DNA from: Streptomyces hygroscopicus subsp. hygroscopicus
GTDB lineage: Bacteria; Actinomycetota; Actinomycetes; Streptomycetales; Streptomycetaceae
Direction of reading: 5' to 3'
Assembly (NCBI RefSeq): GCF_030269125.1
Contig: NZ_BSSM01000026.1
Location: 34,178 to 98,177 of the forward strand
Length of the DNA stretch: 64,000 bases
Shown here: positions 26,291-35,277 of the stretch, one piece after another
How the letters are laid out: every line of letters starts with the position of its first letter
How positions within the stretch are numbered: the first letter of the stretch is position 1
Made by a program: the position numbers and the translations under genes
Notes under the pieces: model-generated
Databases searched by the model: none
What the model saw: the letters and a program-made list of their open reading frames with translations, nothing else
What the model was told of the DNA's origin: nothing

Positions 26291-26889
26291 ACGGTCCGGA
26301 CGGTTCCGGAGGCCCGGACAGCGATCCGGTGCTCGACGCGGTGCGCGACTGCGTGCTGGCCGTCGGGGTCCGCCGCACCACGCTCGCCGACGTGGCCCGC
26401 CGCGCCGGTGTCTCCCGGATGACCCTGTACCGGCGCTGGCCCGATCTGCGGACTCTGGTGGGCGATCTGATGACCCGTGAGTGGATCGACGTGGCCACCC
26501 GCGCGATCCCCGCGCCCGCGCCCGGCCTCGACACGCGCGCCCGGATCGTGGAGGGGATGGTGACGGGCGTCCAGGCGTTCCGGGCGCATCCCCTCTTCCA
26601 CAAGATCATCGACGTGGATCCGGAGCTGCTGCTGCCCTATGTCCTCGACCGGCGCGGGGCGAGCCAGCTGGCGCTGCTCGCGCTGCTCTCCGAGGCCCTG
26701 CGCGAGGGCCACGCGGACGGCTCCGTACGCCCCTGCCACACCGAACGGCAGGCCCGCACGCTGCTGTTGACCGTCCAGTCCTTCGCCCTGTCCCTGCGCA
26801 CGATGACCGACGAGGACGATCCGGAGCTGGACTCCGCCGCCTTCCTCGGCGAACTGCGCACCCTCCTGGAGAGGATCCTCACGCCATGA
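26272..26889 (+). CDS. TetR-family transcriptional regulator
   Basis: 205 residues. The N-terminal HTH (about 18-65) reads VLDAVRDCVLAVGVRRTTLAD then VARRAGVSRMTLYRRWPDL; the C-terminal helical ligand domain is diverse, as usual. Its TGA overlaps the glpD start in ATGA, so the regulator and the dehydrogenase are coupled. Given the divergent lipid genes, its ligand may be a lipid precursor such as an acyl compound or glycerol phosphate. That is inference from position only. Confidence 0.9.
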   Translation: MTPIRHNGPDGSGGPDSDPVLDAVRDCVLAVGVRRTTLADVARRAGVSRMTLYRRWPDLRTLVGDLMTREWIDVATRAIPAPAPGLDTRARIVEGMVTGVQAFRAHPLFHKIIDVDPELLLPYVLDRRGASQLALLALLSEALREGHADGSVRPCHTERQARTLLLTVQSFALSLRTMTDEDDPELDSAAFLGELRTLLERILTP

Positions 26890-28451
26890 GCCACACCGAG
26901 GCGATGCCCGGCTCGTCCCTCAGCGCGGCCCGGCGTACCCGGGAACTGGCCGAGGCCGCGGACGGCCGGAGGGCCGACGTCCTGGTCGTGGGGCTCGGCG
27001 CCACCGGGGCCGGTGTCGCCCTGGACGCGGCGGCCCGCGGTCTGGACGTCGTCGCGGTGGACGCGCACGACCTCGCCTTCGGCACCTCGCGCTGGAGTTC
27101 CAAGCTCATCCACGGCGGGCTGCGCTACCTGGCGTCCGCGCAGTTCGAGGTGGCGCACGAGAGCGCGGTGGAGCGGGGGGTGCTGATGACCCGTACCGCC
27201 CCGCACCTGGTGGCCGCGCAGCCCTTCGTCCTGCCGCTGACGCCGATGGTGCCGACGGCTCAGGCGTCCATCGCCTGGGCCGGACTGCGGGCCGGGGACA
27301 TGCTGCGGCTGGCGGCGCGCACGCCGCGCCGGGTACTGCCGGCGCCGCGCCGGCTGTCGGCGACGGAGGCGCGGCACCTGGCGCCCTCGGTACGGGGGGC
27401 CGGGCTGCGCGGCGGGCTGCTGTCCTGGGACGGCCGGGTGACCGACGACGCCCGGCTGGTGACCGCGCTGGCCCGTACGGCGGCGGCCCACGGCGCGCGG
27501 GTGCTGACCCGGACCCGGGTGCTGGAGCTGACCGGCACGGGCGCCCGTGTCCGTGACGAAGTGACCGGTGAGGAGGGGGAGATCAGGGCCCGCGCCGTGA
27601 TCAACGCCGCCGGGGTGTGGGCGGGCGGCCTGGTCGAGGGCATCCGCATCCGGCCCTCGCGCGGCACCCATCTGGTCCTGCGCTCCGAACGGCTCGGGGA
27701 CCTGCCCGCCGGACTGCACATCCCGATCCCCGGCGAGACCAACCGCTTCGTGCTGGTGCTGCCCCAAGGCGACGGCCGGGTGTACGTCGGCCTCACCGAC
27801 GAGCCGGTCGAGGGCGGCATCCCGGATGTACCGGAGGTGCCCGAGACGGACATCGGCTTCCTGCTGGACGTGCTCGGCTCGGCCCTGGACGTGCCCGTCG
27901 GACGGGACGAGGTCGTGGGCGCCTTCGCCGGGCTGCGCCCCCTGCTCGACACCTCGGCCGGCGACGCGTCCGCCCGCACCTCCGACATCTCGCGCCGGCA
28001 CGCGGTGCTCACCTCGCCGGACGGGGTGACGACGGTGGTCGGCGGCAAGCTCACCACGTACCGCCGGATGGCGCAGGACGCGGTGGACGCCGCGACCGGG
28101 GCCCGGGGACTTCCCGTCCCCCCGTCCCCCACCGCCGGCCTCCCGCTGGTCGGCGCCGCCGCGCCCGAACGGCTGCGCGCCCTGCCGGTGCCGCGCCGAC
28201 TGGTCCGGCGCTACGGCACGGAGGCCCTCGCCGTCCACGCCCTCTCCACCGAGGACCCCGCACTCGCCGCGCCGGTCCTGCCCGGCCACCCGGTCACCCG
28301 CGCCGAACTCGTGTGGGCGGCCCGCCACGAGGGCGCGTTGGACGAGTCCGACCTGCTGGACCGGCGCACCCGCATCGGCCTGGTGCCGAAGGACCGGGAG
28401 GCGGCGCTGGGGGCGGCGCGGGAAGTACTGACGGAAGGGATCCTGGGCTGA
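26886..28451 (+). CDS. glpD: FAD-dependent glycerol-3-phosphate dehydrogenase
   Basis: This 521-residue flavoprotein has the dinucleotide fold VLVVGLGATGAGVALDAAARG near residues 34-55. The GlpD motifs SSKLIHGGLRYL, NAAGVWAGGL, RPSRGTHLVL and VGGKLTTYRRMAQD are all present, as is the C-terminal helical domain. It oxidises sn-glycerol 3-phosphate to DHAP at the inner face of the membrane and passes electrons to quinone. It is coupled to a TetR gene and opposite an ADPS-like gene, so it may supply DHAP, or possibly handle an alkyl-DHAP analogue, for lipid synthesis rather than glycerol catabolism. No glpF or glpK is present. Confidence 0.93.
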   Translation: MSHTEAMPGSSLSAARRTRELAEAADGRRADVLVVGLGATGAGVALDAAARGLDVVAVDAHDLAFGTSRWSSKLIHGGLRYLASAQFEVAHESAVERGVLMTRTAPHLVAAQPFVLPLTPMVPTAQASIAWAGLRAGDMLRLAARTPRRVLPAPRRLSATEARHLAPSVRGAGLRGGLLSWDGRVTDDARLVTALARTAAAHGARVLTRTRVLELTGTGARVRDEVTGEEGEIRARAVINAAGVWAGGLVEGIRIRPSRGTHLVLRSERLGDLPAGLHIPIPGETNRFVLVLPQGDGRVYVGLTDEPVEGGIPDVPEVPETDIGFLLDVLGSALDVPVGRDEVVGAFAGLRPLLDTSAGDASARTSDISRRHAVLTSPDGVTTVVGGKLTTYRRMAQDAVDAATGARGLPVPPSPTAGLPLVGAAAPERLRALPVPRRLVRRYGTEALAVHALSTEDPALAAPVLPGHPVTRAELVWAARHEGALDESDLLDRRTRIGLVPKDREAALGAAREVLTEGILG

Positions 28452-28873
28452 GGCGGCGCGCCCGCGCGAGCGGCGTCCGCGGCCTCCGGCGCCGAGGGGG
28501 CGACGCTCCCGTGGTGGTCCCCCGGGGGTTCTCCCGCGAGGGTGGCCCCTCCCGCGGAGGGACGCTCCCGCGCGAGGGGCCCCCGGGGGGGTGACGCTCC
28601 CGCGCGGGCGGCGGCACGCCCCACCGACCACGACCGCCCACACACCCGCGACGACAGCCACCCACAACCCGGCTCCCGAACAGGCTTCGGCACCCCCGAC
28701 CAGCCGACCGAACCACCTTCGGAAGACGACCACCGGCGGCAGGCAGCCGACGACAACCCCGAGCGACCCGCCCCGCCGACGGCGCTCGGAGCCTCGTTCC
28801 GTCACCGGTGGGCGGTGGCTCGCTCCGCCCCCCGTCGCGGCTCCGTTCCCCGCCCCCCTGCCGCCCATCCGCC
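28452..28873. repeat. Convergent intergenic region with short GACGCTCCC repeats
   Basis: 422 bp between the 3' ends of glpD and the WGR gene. GACGCTCCC appears three times near 28501, 28561 and 28590, each within GC-rich flanks such as GGGACGCTCCCGCG, some of which can form small hairpins. The right half is Pro/Arg-codon-like, but no gene is recognisable. It may serve as a bidirectional termination region. Confidence 0.4.
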
Positions 28874-30325
28874 TCACACCAGCCGCCGGATGTCCCCCCG
28901 CACCCGGTAGAAGCCGCCCGCCGCCGGGTGCAGCGCGTCGACGACGTAGCGCGCGCCCGGCTCGCGTATCGCGCGCGGGAACTGGACGTTCCAGGAGGTG
29001 TCGTAGCCGTCGGACACCACGTGGACACGGACCCGGCCGGCCTCCCGGACGCACTCCACGACGACCGATCCGGTGGGGGCCTGGGCCACGGTGGCGACCG
29101 CGTGGACGGCCGTGGCGGGGGCGTACGTCGGCAGGGCGGCGGCGAGTTTGACGTCACGGACCACCGGCACCGAGCCCTGCTGGGCCGCGCCGATCGCGGC
29201 CTCGCTCGCGTCCACGCAGACCAGGGAGCCGTCCGTGGTCACCAGGTACAGCCGTTCGTCGCGGTACTGCATCGACAGCGCCGAACCTCCGCCCGTGCCG
29301 AGCTTCCACAGCCGGGTCCCGTCGCGGTCGAAGCAGTAGACGGACGACGCCGCGTCCCCGGCGAAGACGAACCGACCGCCCGGCGAGGTGGCGCAGGAGT
29401 ACACCGCGCTGTCGCAGCCGTACGTCGCCTCGATCGCGCCGGTCGCCTTCGACAGCCGCTGCACCACGCGGTGCCCGGTGCCCGCGTACACCGCGTCGTC
29501 CTCCTGCCAGCCGAACAGCACCCCGCCGCGGGTCCGCGTGTGCCACAACTCGCCGCCACCGTCGGGGCGGTAGGCGGTGACGCCCTGGTGGTGGCCGTGG
29601 TAGACGGCGTGGTCGTCGGCGCGCACCATCCAGGCGTGCTCGCCCTGGCTGCGGCGGGCCCACTGGTGTTCGTCCTCGTGGTCGATGACGGTGAGCCGGC
29701 CGCCGCGGTCGGAGACGTTGAGCACGCCCTCGTGGATGTCCAGCCAGAAGATGTCGACGTCGGCGGTGATGTCGTAGGCGGCGAAGGGCAGTTTGGAGGA
29801 CAGGTCGTAGACCTTGCCGTCGTCACAGCCCGCGTAGATCCAGAAGTCGTCGGCGACCAGGCACTTCACGCCGTCCGGCAGCCCGAAGCGGGCCAGTACG
29901 GCGCCCTCGTGGTCCAGGGTGTAGACGTCGCCCGCCTGGTTGCCCACCCAGCAGTGCTCGTCGTCCACATGGATGCCGAACGCCGCCGAGCCCGTCCGGA
30001 ACCGCCACAGCACCGGCGCCACGGCGCGGGCGGTGGAGGGAGCGGAACCGACCTGGCGCCGGGTCACCGGTCGCGGGGCCCGCCCGCCCGGCACCGCCGG
30101 GGCGTACCCCTTGCGGACCTTCTCCCCCACCTTCTTCGCCGCGGCGGCCCGCGCCTTCTCCACGGTCGGGAACGTGCTGGTCTGTGTCTGCCCGTCGGCA
30201 CCGATCCGGCCGTACCGCACCGTCACCACCAGGCCGTCGACACCGACCTCGTAGAACTTGTGCGCGCCCCCGCCCTCCTGGGACAGCTCCAGATACGTCG
30301 TCTCCGCCGTGCTCACCGCGGACAT
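28874..30325 (-). CDS. WGR-domain protein with PQQ/WD-type beta-propeller
   Basis: 483 residues starting MSAVSTAETTYLELSQEGG behind GGGAGGGG. Residues about 8-78 form a WGR domain (KFYEVGVDGLVVTVRYGRIG, TFPTVEKARAAAAKKVGEKV), the fold that binds nucleic-acid ends in PARP-type proteins. Residues 110-400 carry repeated propeller blades (FGIHVDDEHCWVGNQAGDVY, VKCLVADDFWIYAGCDDGKV, GGRFVFAGDAASSVYCFD, YRDERLYLVTTDGSLVCVD). The last 80 residues form another beta-rich domain. Cytoplasmic. The combination suggests a sensor or scaffold, perhaps linked to nucleic acid; the function is unknown. Confidence 0.85.
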   Translation of the reverse strand: MSAVSTAETTYLELSQEGGGAHKFYEVGVDGLVVTVRYGRIGADGQTQTSTFPTVEKARAAAAKKVGEKVRKGYAPAVPGGRAPRPVTRRQVGSAPSTARAVAPVLWRFRTGSAAFGIHVDDEHCWVGNQAGDVYTLDHEGAVLARFGLPDGVKCLVADDFWIYAGCDDGKVYDLSSKLPFAAYDITADVDIFWLDIHEGVLNVSDRGGRLTVIDHEDEHQWARRSQGEHAWMVRADDHAVYHGHHQGVTAYRPDGGGELWHTRTRGGVLFGWQEDDAVYAGTGHRVVQRLSKATGAIEATYGCDSAVYSCATSPGGRFVFAGDAASSVYCFDRDGTRLWKLGTGGGSALSMQYRDERLYLVTTDGSLVCVDASEAAIGAAQQGSVPVVRDVKLAAALPTYAPATAVHAVATVAQAPTGSVVVECVREAGRVRVHVVSDGYDTSWNVQFPRAIREPGARYVVDALHPAAGGFYRVRGDIRRLV

Positions 30326-30433
30326 GGCACACCCCTCCCCACAGCGGACCCGACGGCCGTCCCCGCAGGTCCTCACTGATCACACCGTAGGCGGGGGCAC
30401 TGACAGCCGACCGGCGGCGAGGGCGCTCGGCGG

Positions 30434-31405
30434 TCAGCCGCCCAGCAGCTCCGTGAACCGGCGCGCGTCGATGTTGCCGCCCGAGGCGATGACGCCGACG
30501 CGGGGCGGGAGGTTGTCGACGCGACCGGCGAGGAGGGCGGCCAGCCCGGTGGCGCCGCTGGGTTCGAACACGGTCTTCAGGCGGTCGAAGGCGAAGCGCA
30601 TGGCGTCGATGACCTCGGCGTCGCCGACCAGGGCGACGGAGTCGACCAGGTGCCGGTTGACGGCGAAGGTCAGCTCGCCGGGAACGGAGACGGCCTGGCC
30701 GTCGGCGACGGTGCGGGGCACGGGGACGGTCACGCGGGTGCCGCTCTCCAGGGAGCGTTTGGTGTCGTCGCTGCCCTCCGGCTCCACCCCGATGACCTTG
30801 GTGTCCCGGTGCATCCCCTTGGCCGCGACGGCGCTGCCGGCGATCAGGCCGCCGCCCCCGACGGGGACCAGCAGCACGTCCAGCGGACCGGTCTCCTCGA
30901 TGAGTTCGAGGGCGGCGGTGCCCTGGCCCGCGATGACGTCCGGGTGGTCGTAGGGCGGGATCAGGGTGAGGCCCCGCTCCTCGGCGAGTGCCGTGCCGAG
31001 TGCGACGCGGTCCTCGGTGTAGCGGTCGTAGGTGACGATCTCGGCGCCGTACCCGGCGGTGGCCGCCATCTTGGAGCGCGGGGCGTCCTCGGGCATCAGG
31101 ATGACGGCACTGGTGCCCAGTTCGCGGGCGGCGAGGGCGGTGGCCTGGGCGTGGTTGCCGGAGGAGAACGCGGCGACGCCCTTGGCCAGTTCCTCGGGCG
31201 CGAGCCGGGCGATGGCGTTGTAGGCGCCGCGGATCTTGAAGGCGCCCATGCGCTGGAGGTTCTCGCACTTGATGAACACCTCGGCGCCCACAAGGGCGTC
31301 GAGGGTGCGCGAGGTGAGGACCGGGGTGCGGTGGACGAAGCCCCCGATGCGCGCGGCGGCCGCACGGATGTCGTCGAGGGTCACGGGCAGGTCGGCGCCG
31401 GGCAT
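30434..31405 (-). CDS. PLP-dependent threonine/serine (or hydroxyaspartate) dehydratase
   Basis: This 323-residue fold-type II PLP enzyme starts MPGADLPVTLDDIRAAAARI after AGAGGA. KCENLQRMGAFKIRGAYNAI carries the Schiff-base Lys, FSSGNHAQ binds the substrate carboxylate, and VPVGGGGLIAG binds the PLP phosphate. It lacks the ACT regulatory domain of IlvA, so it is a catabolic form: threonine or serine deaminase, threo-3-hydroxyaspartate ammonia-lyase, or an EutB-like enzyme. The YheO-like regulator gene upstream on the same strand suggests substrate-induced amino-acid catabolism. Confidence 0.9.
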   Translation of the reverse strand: MPGADLPVTLDDIRAAAARIGGFVHRTPVLTSRTLDALVGAEVFIKCENLQRMGAFKIRGAYNAIARLAPEELAKGVAAFSSGNHAQATALAARELGTSAVILMPEDAPRSKMAATAGYGAEIVTYDRYTEDRVALGTALAEERGLTLIPPYDHPDVIAGQGTAALELIEETGPLDVLLVPVGGGGLIAGSAVAAKGMHRDTKVIGVEPEGSDDTKRSLESGTRVTVPVPRTVADGQAVSVPGELTFAVNRHLVDSVALVGDAEVIDAMRFAFDRLKTVFEPSGATGLAALLAGRVDNLPPRVGVIASGGNIDARRFTELLGG

Positions 31406-31487
31406 GGCGAAGTCCTCTTTCTGTGCCGGTCGTTCGTCGGATGCTGTGCTTCGGCCGCGTGCGCGGCGCCGTCCGCGGGCCCTCGGC

Positions 31488-32138
31488 TCATTCCGGGACC
31501 GCCGGTGGTTTCGCGTAGTTGTAGACGGTCGCCCGCGACACACCGAGGAGATCGGCGATGGTCCGCGCGGCGTCGCGGGACTCGAAGTAGCCGCCCCGGT
31601 TGAGCTGTCGGACGAGCGCCTTCTTGTCCGTCCGGCTCAGCGACCGGGGCGGGGCGCCGCGCTCGGCGGAGAACTGCTCCACCGTCCGGCGTAGTTCCTG
31701 GGCGCGGCGGTCGCGCAGCGTCTCCAGGGGCGTGTCGCCGTGTCCGCTGTCGGTGGCCACGAGATTCGCCAGGGCGAGGGTCACGGGCGACAGGACGGAG
31801 ACGTCGAGGTTGAGGCAGAGCGCCGCGATGTACCGCCCCTCGGCGTTCTTGATGCCGATGGAGGTGCTCTTGGCCGGACGTCCGTCGGGGAACCGGTTGG
31901 GATAGTTCTGCACGACGTCGGGGAAGGCGGGGTCGGCGATGCGGCTGAGTCCCAACTCGGTGGCGGGATCGCCCACCTGGCGGCCCGACAGGTTGTTCTC
32001 GATGGCCCGGACCGCGTGGTCGGGGTCCCGCAGGTCGTGCAGGACCACCTCGCACAGGCCCGGGAACATCCGGCCCAGCGCGACGGCGATCTTCTCGGCC
32101 TCCTGGACGAGATGCTCGTCCGCCGCCCCGCCGTCCAT
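31488..32138 (-). CDS. YheO/DauR-like transcriptional regulator
   Basis: 216 residues from ATG 32138 (GTG 32153 is an alternative), with GAGGGG upstream. The N-terminal PAS-like YheO domain includes CEVVLHDLRDPDHAVRAIEN, GRPAKSTSIGIKNAEGRYIA and ALCLNLDVS. The C-terminal HTH_22 contains KKALVRQLNRGGYFESRDA and IADLLGVSRATVYNYAK. DauR, a member, represses D-arginine catabolism and responds to amino acids. An inverted repeat flanks its AT-rich promoter. It probably controls the PLP dehydratase 82 bp downstream. Confidence 0.88.
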   Translation of the reverse strand: MDGGAADEHLVQEAEKIAVALGRMFPGLCEVVLHDLRDPDHAVRAIENNLSGRQVGDPATELGLSRIADPAFPDVVQNYPNRFPDGRPAKSTSIGIKNAEGRYIAALCLNLDVSVLSPVTLALANLVATDSGHGDTPLETLRDRRAQELRRTVEQFSAERGAPPRSLSRTDKKALVRQLNRGGYFESRDAARTIADLLGVSRATVYNYAKPPAVPE

Positions 32139-32156
32139 CCAGCGACCCCTCACCAG

Positions 32157-32196
32157 GCTTAGCTTTGAATTCTATTTCTGGACAATGAGGCTAAGC
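32157..32196 (-). promoter_or_regulatory. Promoter region flanked by GCTTAGC/GCTAAGC inverted repeat
   Basis: GCTTAGC (32157-32163) and GCTAAGC (32190-32196) are perfect inverted copies separated by 26 bp of unusually AT-rich sequence containing TAGAAT on the minus strand (complement of 32169-32174) as a plausible -10. It lies directly upstream of the YheO-like regulator and is a candidate autoregulatory site. Confidence 0.5.
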
Positions 32197-32734
32197 GATC
32201 GGCCGTCCGCTGTCCAGGGCCGGACGAAGCGGCGGCCCGTGATCCGGGGCGTCGGAGGCGGTGTCGTGGCGGCGCGAGGGTCCGTGCGGGGGTTCGGCCG
32301 AAACGCCGGTACCGGAGGCGGTGGGGCGTGGGGGACGGCCAGGGCCGGCAGGCGGCGCGGCGCGCTCCCGGATCGGACCGGGATCGGCACGTCGCGCCGC
32401 TTGCGGGCCCCGGCCGGCGCGGCGCACCGTGGAGTCGACGCTCAGGTCCCACGTGAGCGCACCCTTCGCGTCGTCCTCGGGGTGACCGGACGGGGCGGGG
32501 AACTACCCGAGCGCATGGATTCACCGTTCCCCGCCCCGGGTCGACCCGCCGCCGACGGGCCGCCGATACGTCGACGGAGCGGCGGGGGCCGGTCTGGGGC
32601 GCCGCGGCCCGGAATGCGTACCGCGGGCGTACCGAGGTGTGCCGCGACGCGCGGAGGCGGGCCGCGGCGGTCGAAGATCTCGTTCAGACCCTCCGTCGCG
32701 GCCCGGCCCGGGGCCATCGGAGACGTTCCGACCG
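32197..32734. other. 538 bp without a recognisable gene
   Basis: GC-rich sequence between the YheO-like promoter and the end of the SDR pseudogene. A plus-strand frame stays open to 32739 but is Arg/Gly-rich without a start signal or recognisable domain; minus-strand frames look equally artificial. I see no RNA gene or strong repeat here. It is probably decayed sequence. Confidence 0.45.
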
Positions 32735-33538
32735 GGTGACGGGCGGGTCCCCAGGGCTGGCGTCCTCCGCCGCGGTCCCCGGCTCGGTCGTCGAGCGGCG
32801 CATGGCGCCCTCCGCGCGGTCCGGGAGGACCTTGTTCGCGAGGCCCCGCGCCCTGGTGCTCAGCGAGCCGGGGACGGACCGCTACCGTGCGCGATCCCTT
32901 CTCGCGTGCCTGCCGGGCGACGTCCGGGTCGTCCTTGTCCATGGCCCGAGCCTGGTGCCGCCGGGGTCGGCCCACCGGAGGAGGTCGGCGTCCGTCGGTC
33001 CGGGCGGGAACGCGGTGACGCCGACGTCCGTGTCCTTCACCTCCTCGCGCGGCGCCTCGGCGAAGGACCGCACGAGCGACTTCGAGGCGTTGTGCACCGG
33101 CTGGAAGGGACCGGGGCGGTCGACGCGACCGAGGACGCGAACGCCCGCCGGCCGGTACCGCGGCGGGCCATTCCGCGCAGCAGCGGCTTGGCGAGCCGTA
33201 CGGTCGAGGTCACGTCCAGCTCGATCACGGAGAGGTCGTCGTCGAGATCGGTGTCCGTGAAGGCCCGGCCCGACCCCGGCGTTGAGCACGGCGACGTCGA
33301 CGTCCAGGCCGGTCGTCGCGGCGACCAGCCGGTCGACACCTTTTACGTGCCCGAGGCCGACCGGTACGGCACGGACCTCGGCGCCGGTCCCCCGCAGCCC
33401 GCGCGCCGCGTCCTCCAGGCGGCCGTCCTCGGCGTTGATCACCAGGTCGCGGCCGTCCTCGGCGAACCGCCTGGCCAGCGCGTGTCCGATCCCGCCGGAC
33501 GCCCCCGTGATGGGGCCGGCGGCCCTTCCCTCGGCCAT
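32735..33538 (-). pseudogene. Frameshifted short-chain dehydrogenase (SDR) pseudogene
   Basis: From ATG 33538 the leftward frame reads MAEGRAAGPITGASGGIGHA, including the TGxxxGxG cofactor motif, then VDVAVLNAGVGPG (NAG motif). The sense then moves to a second frame with DTDLDDDLSVIELDVTSTV then RLAKPLLRGMARRGTGR then ASSVASTAP. It returns to the first frame for VHNASKSLVRSFAEA (Tyr of YxxxK replaced by His), VKDTDVGVTAF and PPGPTDADLLRWAD. It shifts again for MDKDDPDVARQA and again for GSLSTRARGLANKVLPDRAE. At least four frame changes and a lost catalytic Tyr show an inactivated NAD(P)-dependent oxidoreductase gene. Confidence 0.8.
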
Positions 33539-33778
33539 ACGCCCCCGGGAACCCGGCGCCGCGGGACTCGACCGTGCGGGCTTTCCCGGGACGGGGTGCG
33601 CGCGTAACCGGCCCGTCGGGGGCGACGGTTGGCACCGGGGCCGGCTGCCACCGGGGTCTTGCGCGACGGCCCGCCGGTCCCGGCGCCGTTCCGTCGGCCC
33701 CCACCCGCATGGTGGCTCCCCACCGATGGTGCGACATTGGGATGAGACTGTCCGACGAGGGGGAATCCTGGAGGGGCG

Positions 33779-35257
33779 ATGGGACGTGACGTCCCGGCGC
33801 TCGTGTTCACCCGCGAGGACCGCCGCCGGTACCGGGTCAAGATGCAGGAGTGCCTGGACGCGCTGGCGAAGATGCTGCGGGAGGCACGGTTCGACGCCGA
33901 GCGGCCGCAGGTCGGCCTGGAGATCGAGCTGAACCTGGTGGACGACGAGGCCGAGCCCGCCATGCGCAACAGCGATGTGCTGGACGCGATCTCGGACCCG
34001 GCCTGGTCCACCGAGCTGGGCCGGTTCAACCTGGAGATCAACGTGCCGCCGAGGCGGCTGACGGCGGGCGGTCCGGACGCCTGGGAGTCGGAGATCCGGG
34101 CCGCGCTCGACCATGCCGACGAGCGGGCGCGCTCGGTCGGCGCCCGGCTGATCATGGTCGGGATCCTGCCCACCCTGCGCCAGGAGGACATCGGCGAGGA
34201 CACACTGTCGGAGAACCCCCGCTACCGGCTGCTCAACGACCAGGTCTTCGCGGCCCGGGGCGAGGACCTGCGCATCGAGGTGGACGGCGTCGACCGGCTG
34301 CGCACCTACGCGGACAGCATCACCCCGGAGGCGGCCTGCACCAGCACCCAGTTCCATCTCCAGGTCTCCCCGGAGGAGTTCGCCGACTACTGGAACGCGG
34401 CGCAGGCCATCGCCGGGGTCCAGGTGGCCCTCGCGGCGAACGCCCCCTTCCTGTTCGGCAAGGAGCTGTGGCACGAGACCCGTATCCCGCTGTTCGAGCA
34501 GGCCACGGACACCCGCCCGCAGGAGATCAAGGTGCAGGGTGTCCGGCCCCGGGTGTGGTTCGGGGAGCGGTGGATCAACAGCGTCTTCGACCTGTTCGAG
34601 GAGAACCTCCGCTACTTCCCCGCGCTGCTCCCCCTGTGCGACGAACAGGACCCGGCGGAGACCCTGGACCGCGGCGACGTGCCCGACCTCGGTGAACTCA
34701 CCCTGCACAACGGCACGATCTACCGCTGGAACCGCCCCGTCTACGCCGTCTCCCACGACCGGCCGCACATCCGCGTGGAGAACCGGGTGCTGCCCGCGGG
34801 GCCGACCGTCGCCGACACCCTCGCCAACGGTGCCTTCTACTACGGCCTGACCCGGGCGCTGGTCGAGGAGGACCGGCCGGTGTGGTCGCGGATGTCCTTC
34901 AAGGCCGCCGAGGAGAACCTGCACACGGCCGCCCGGCACGGCATGGAGGCGCTGCTGTACTGGCCCGGGGCCGGCGAGGTCACCGCGCCCGAACTGGTGC
35001 TGCGCAGGCTGCTCCCGCTCGCCCACCGGGGCCTGGAGCGCTCCGGGATGGACGAGGCGTGGCGGGAGCCGCTGCTCGGCATCATCGAGCAGCGCTGTGT
35101 GGCGGGCCGCAACGGCGCGGTGTGGCAGAAGGAGATGTTCCACCACGTCATCGACACCACGCACTGCTCCCGGCACGAGGCGCTGCGGCGCATGACACAG
35201 CTGTACATCGACTACATGCATCTCAACGCCCCGGTCCACACCTGGCCGGTCGACTGA
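33779..35257 (+). CDS. Glutamate-cysteine ligase family (GCS2) protein
   Basis: This 492-residue protein starts MGRDVPALVFTREDRRRYR after GGAGGGG. GLEIELNLVDDEAEPAMRN, ELGRFNLEINVPPRRL and CTSTQFHLQVSPEEFADYW are the glutamate/metal/ATP-binding motifs of the carboxylate-amine ligase GCS2 family. The family includes plant-type gamma-glutamylcysteine synthetase, YbdK and EgtA-like enzymes. Streptomycetes rely on mycothiol rather than glutathione, so this protein likely joins glutamate to a different amine or thiol. Cytoplasmic; it stands alone, convergent with the Cache gene. Confidence 0.88.
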   Translation: MGRDVPALVFTREDRRRYRVKMQECLDALAKMLREARFDAERPQVGLEIELNLVDDEAEPAMRNSDVLDAISDPAWSTELGRFNLEINVPPRRLTAGGPDAWESEIRAALDHADERARSVGARLIMVGILPTLRQEDIGEDTLSENPRYRLLNDQVFAARGEDLRIEVDGVDRLRTYADSITPEAACTSTQFHLQVSPEEFADYWNAAQAIAGVQVALAANAPFLFGKELWHETRIPLFEQATDTRPQEIKVQGVRPRVWFGERWINSVFDLFEENLRYFPALLPLCDEQDPAETLDRGDVPDLGELTLHNGTIYRWNRPVYAVSHDRPHIRVENRVLPAGPTVADTLANGAFYYGLTRALVEEDRPVWSRMSFKAAEENLHTAARHGMEALLYWPGAGEVTAPELVLRRLLPLAHRGLERSGMDEAWREPLLGIIEQRCVAGRNGAVWQKEMFHHVIDTTHCSRHEALRRMTQLYIDYMHLNAPVHTWPVD

Positions 35258-35277
35258 CGGGCCGGCTCCCGTACCGG

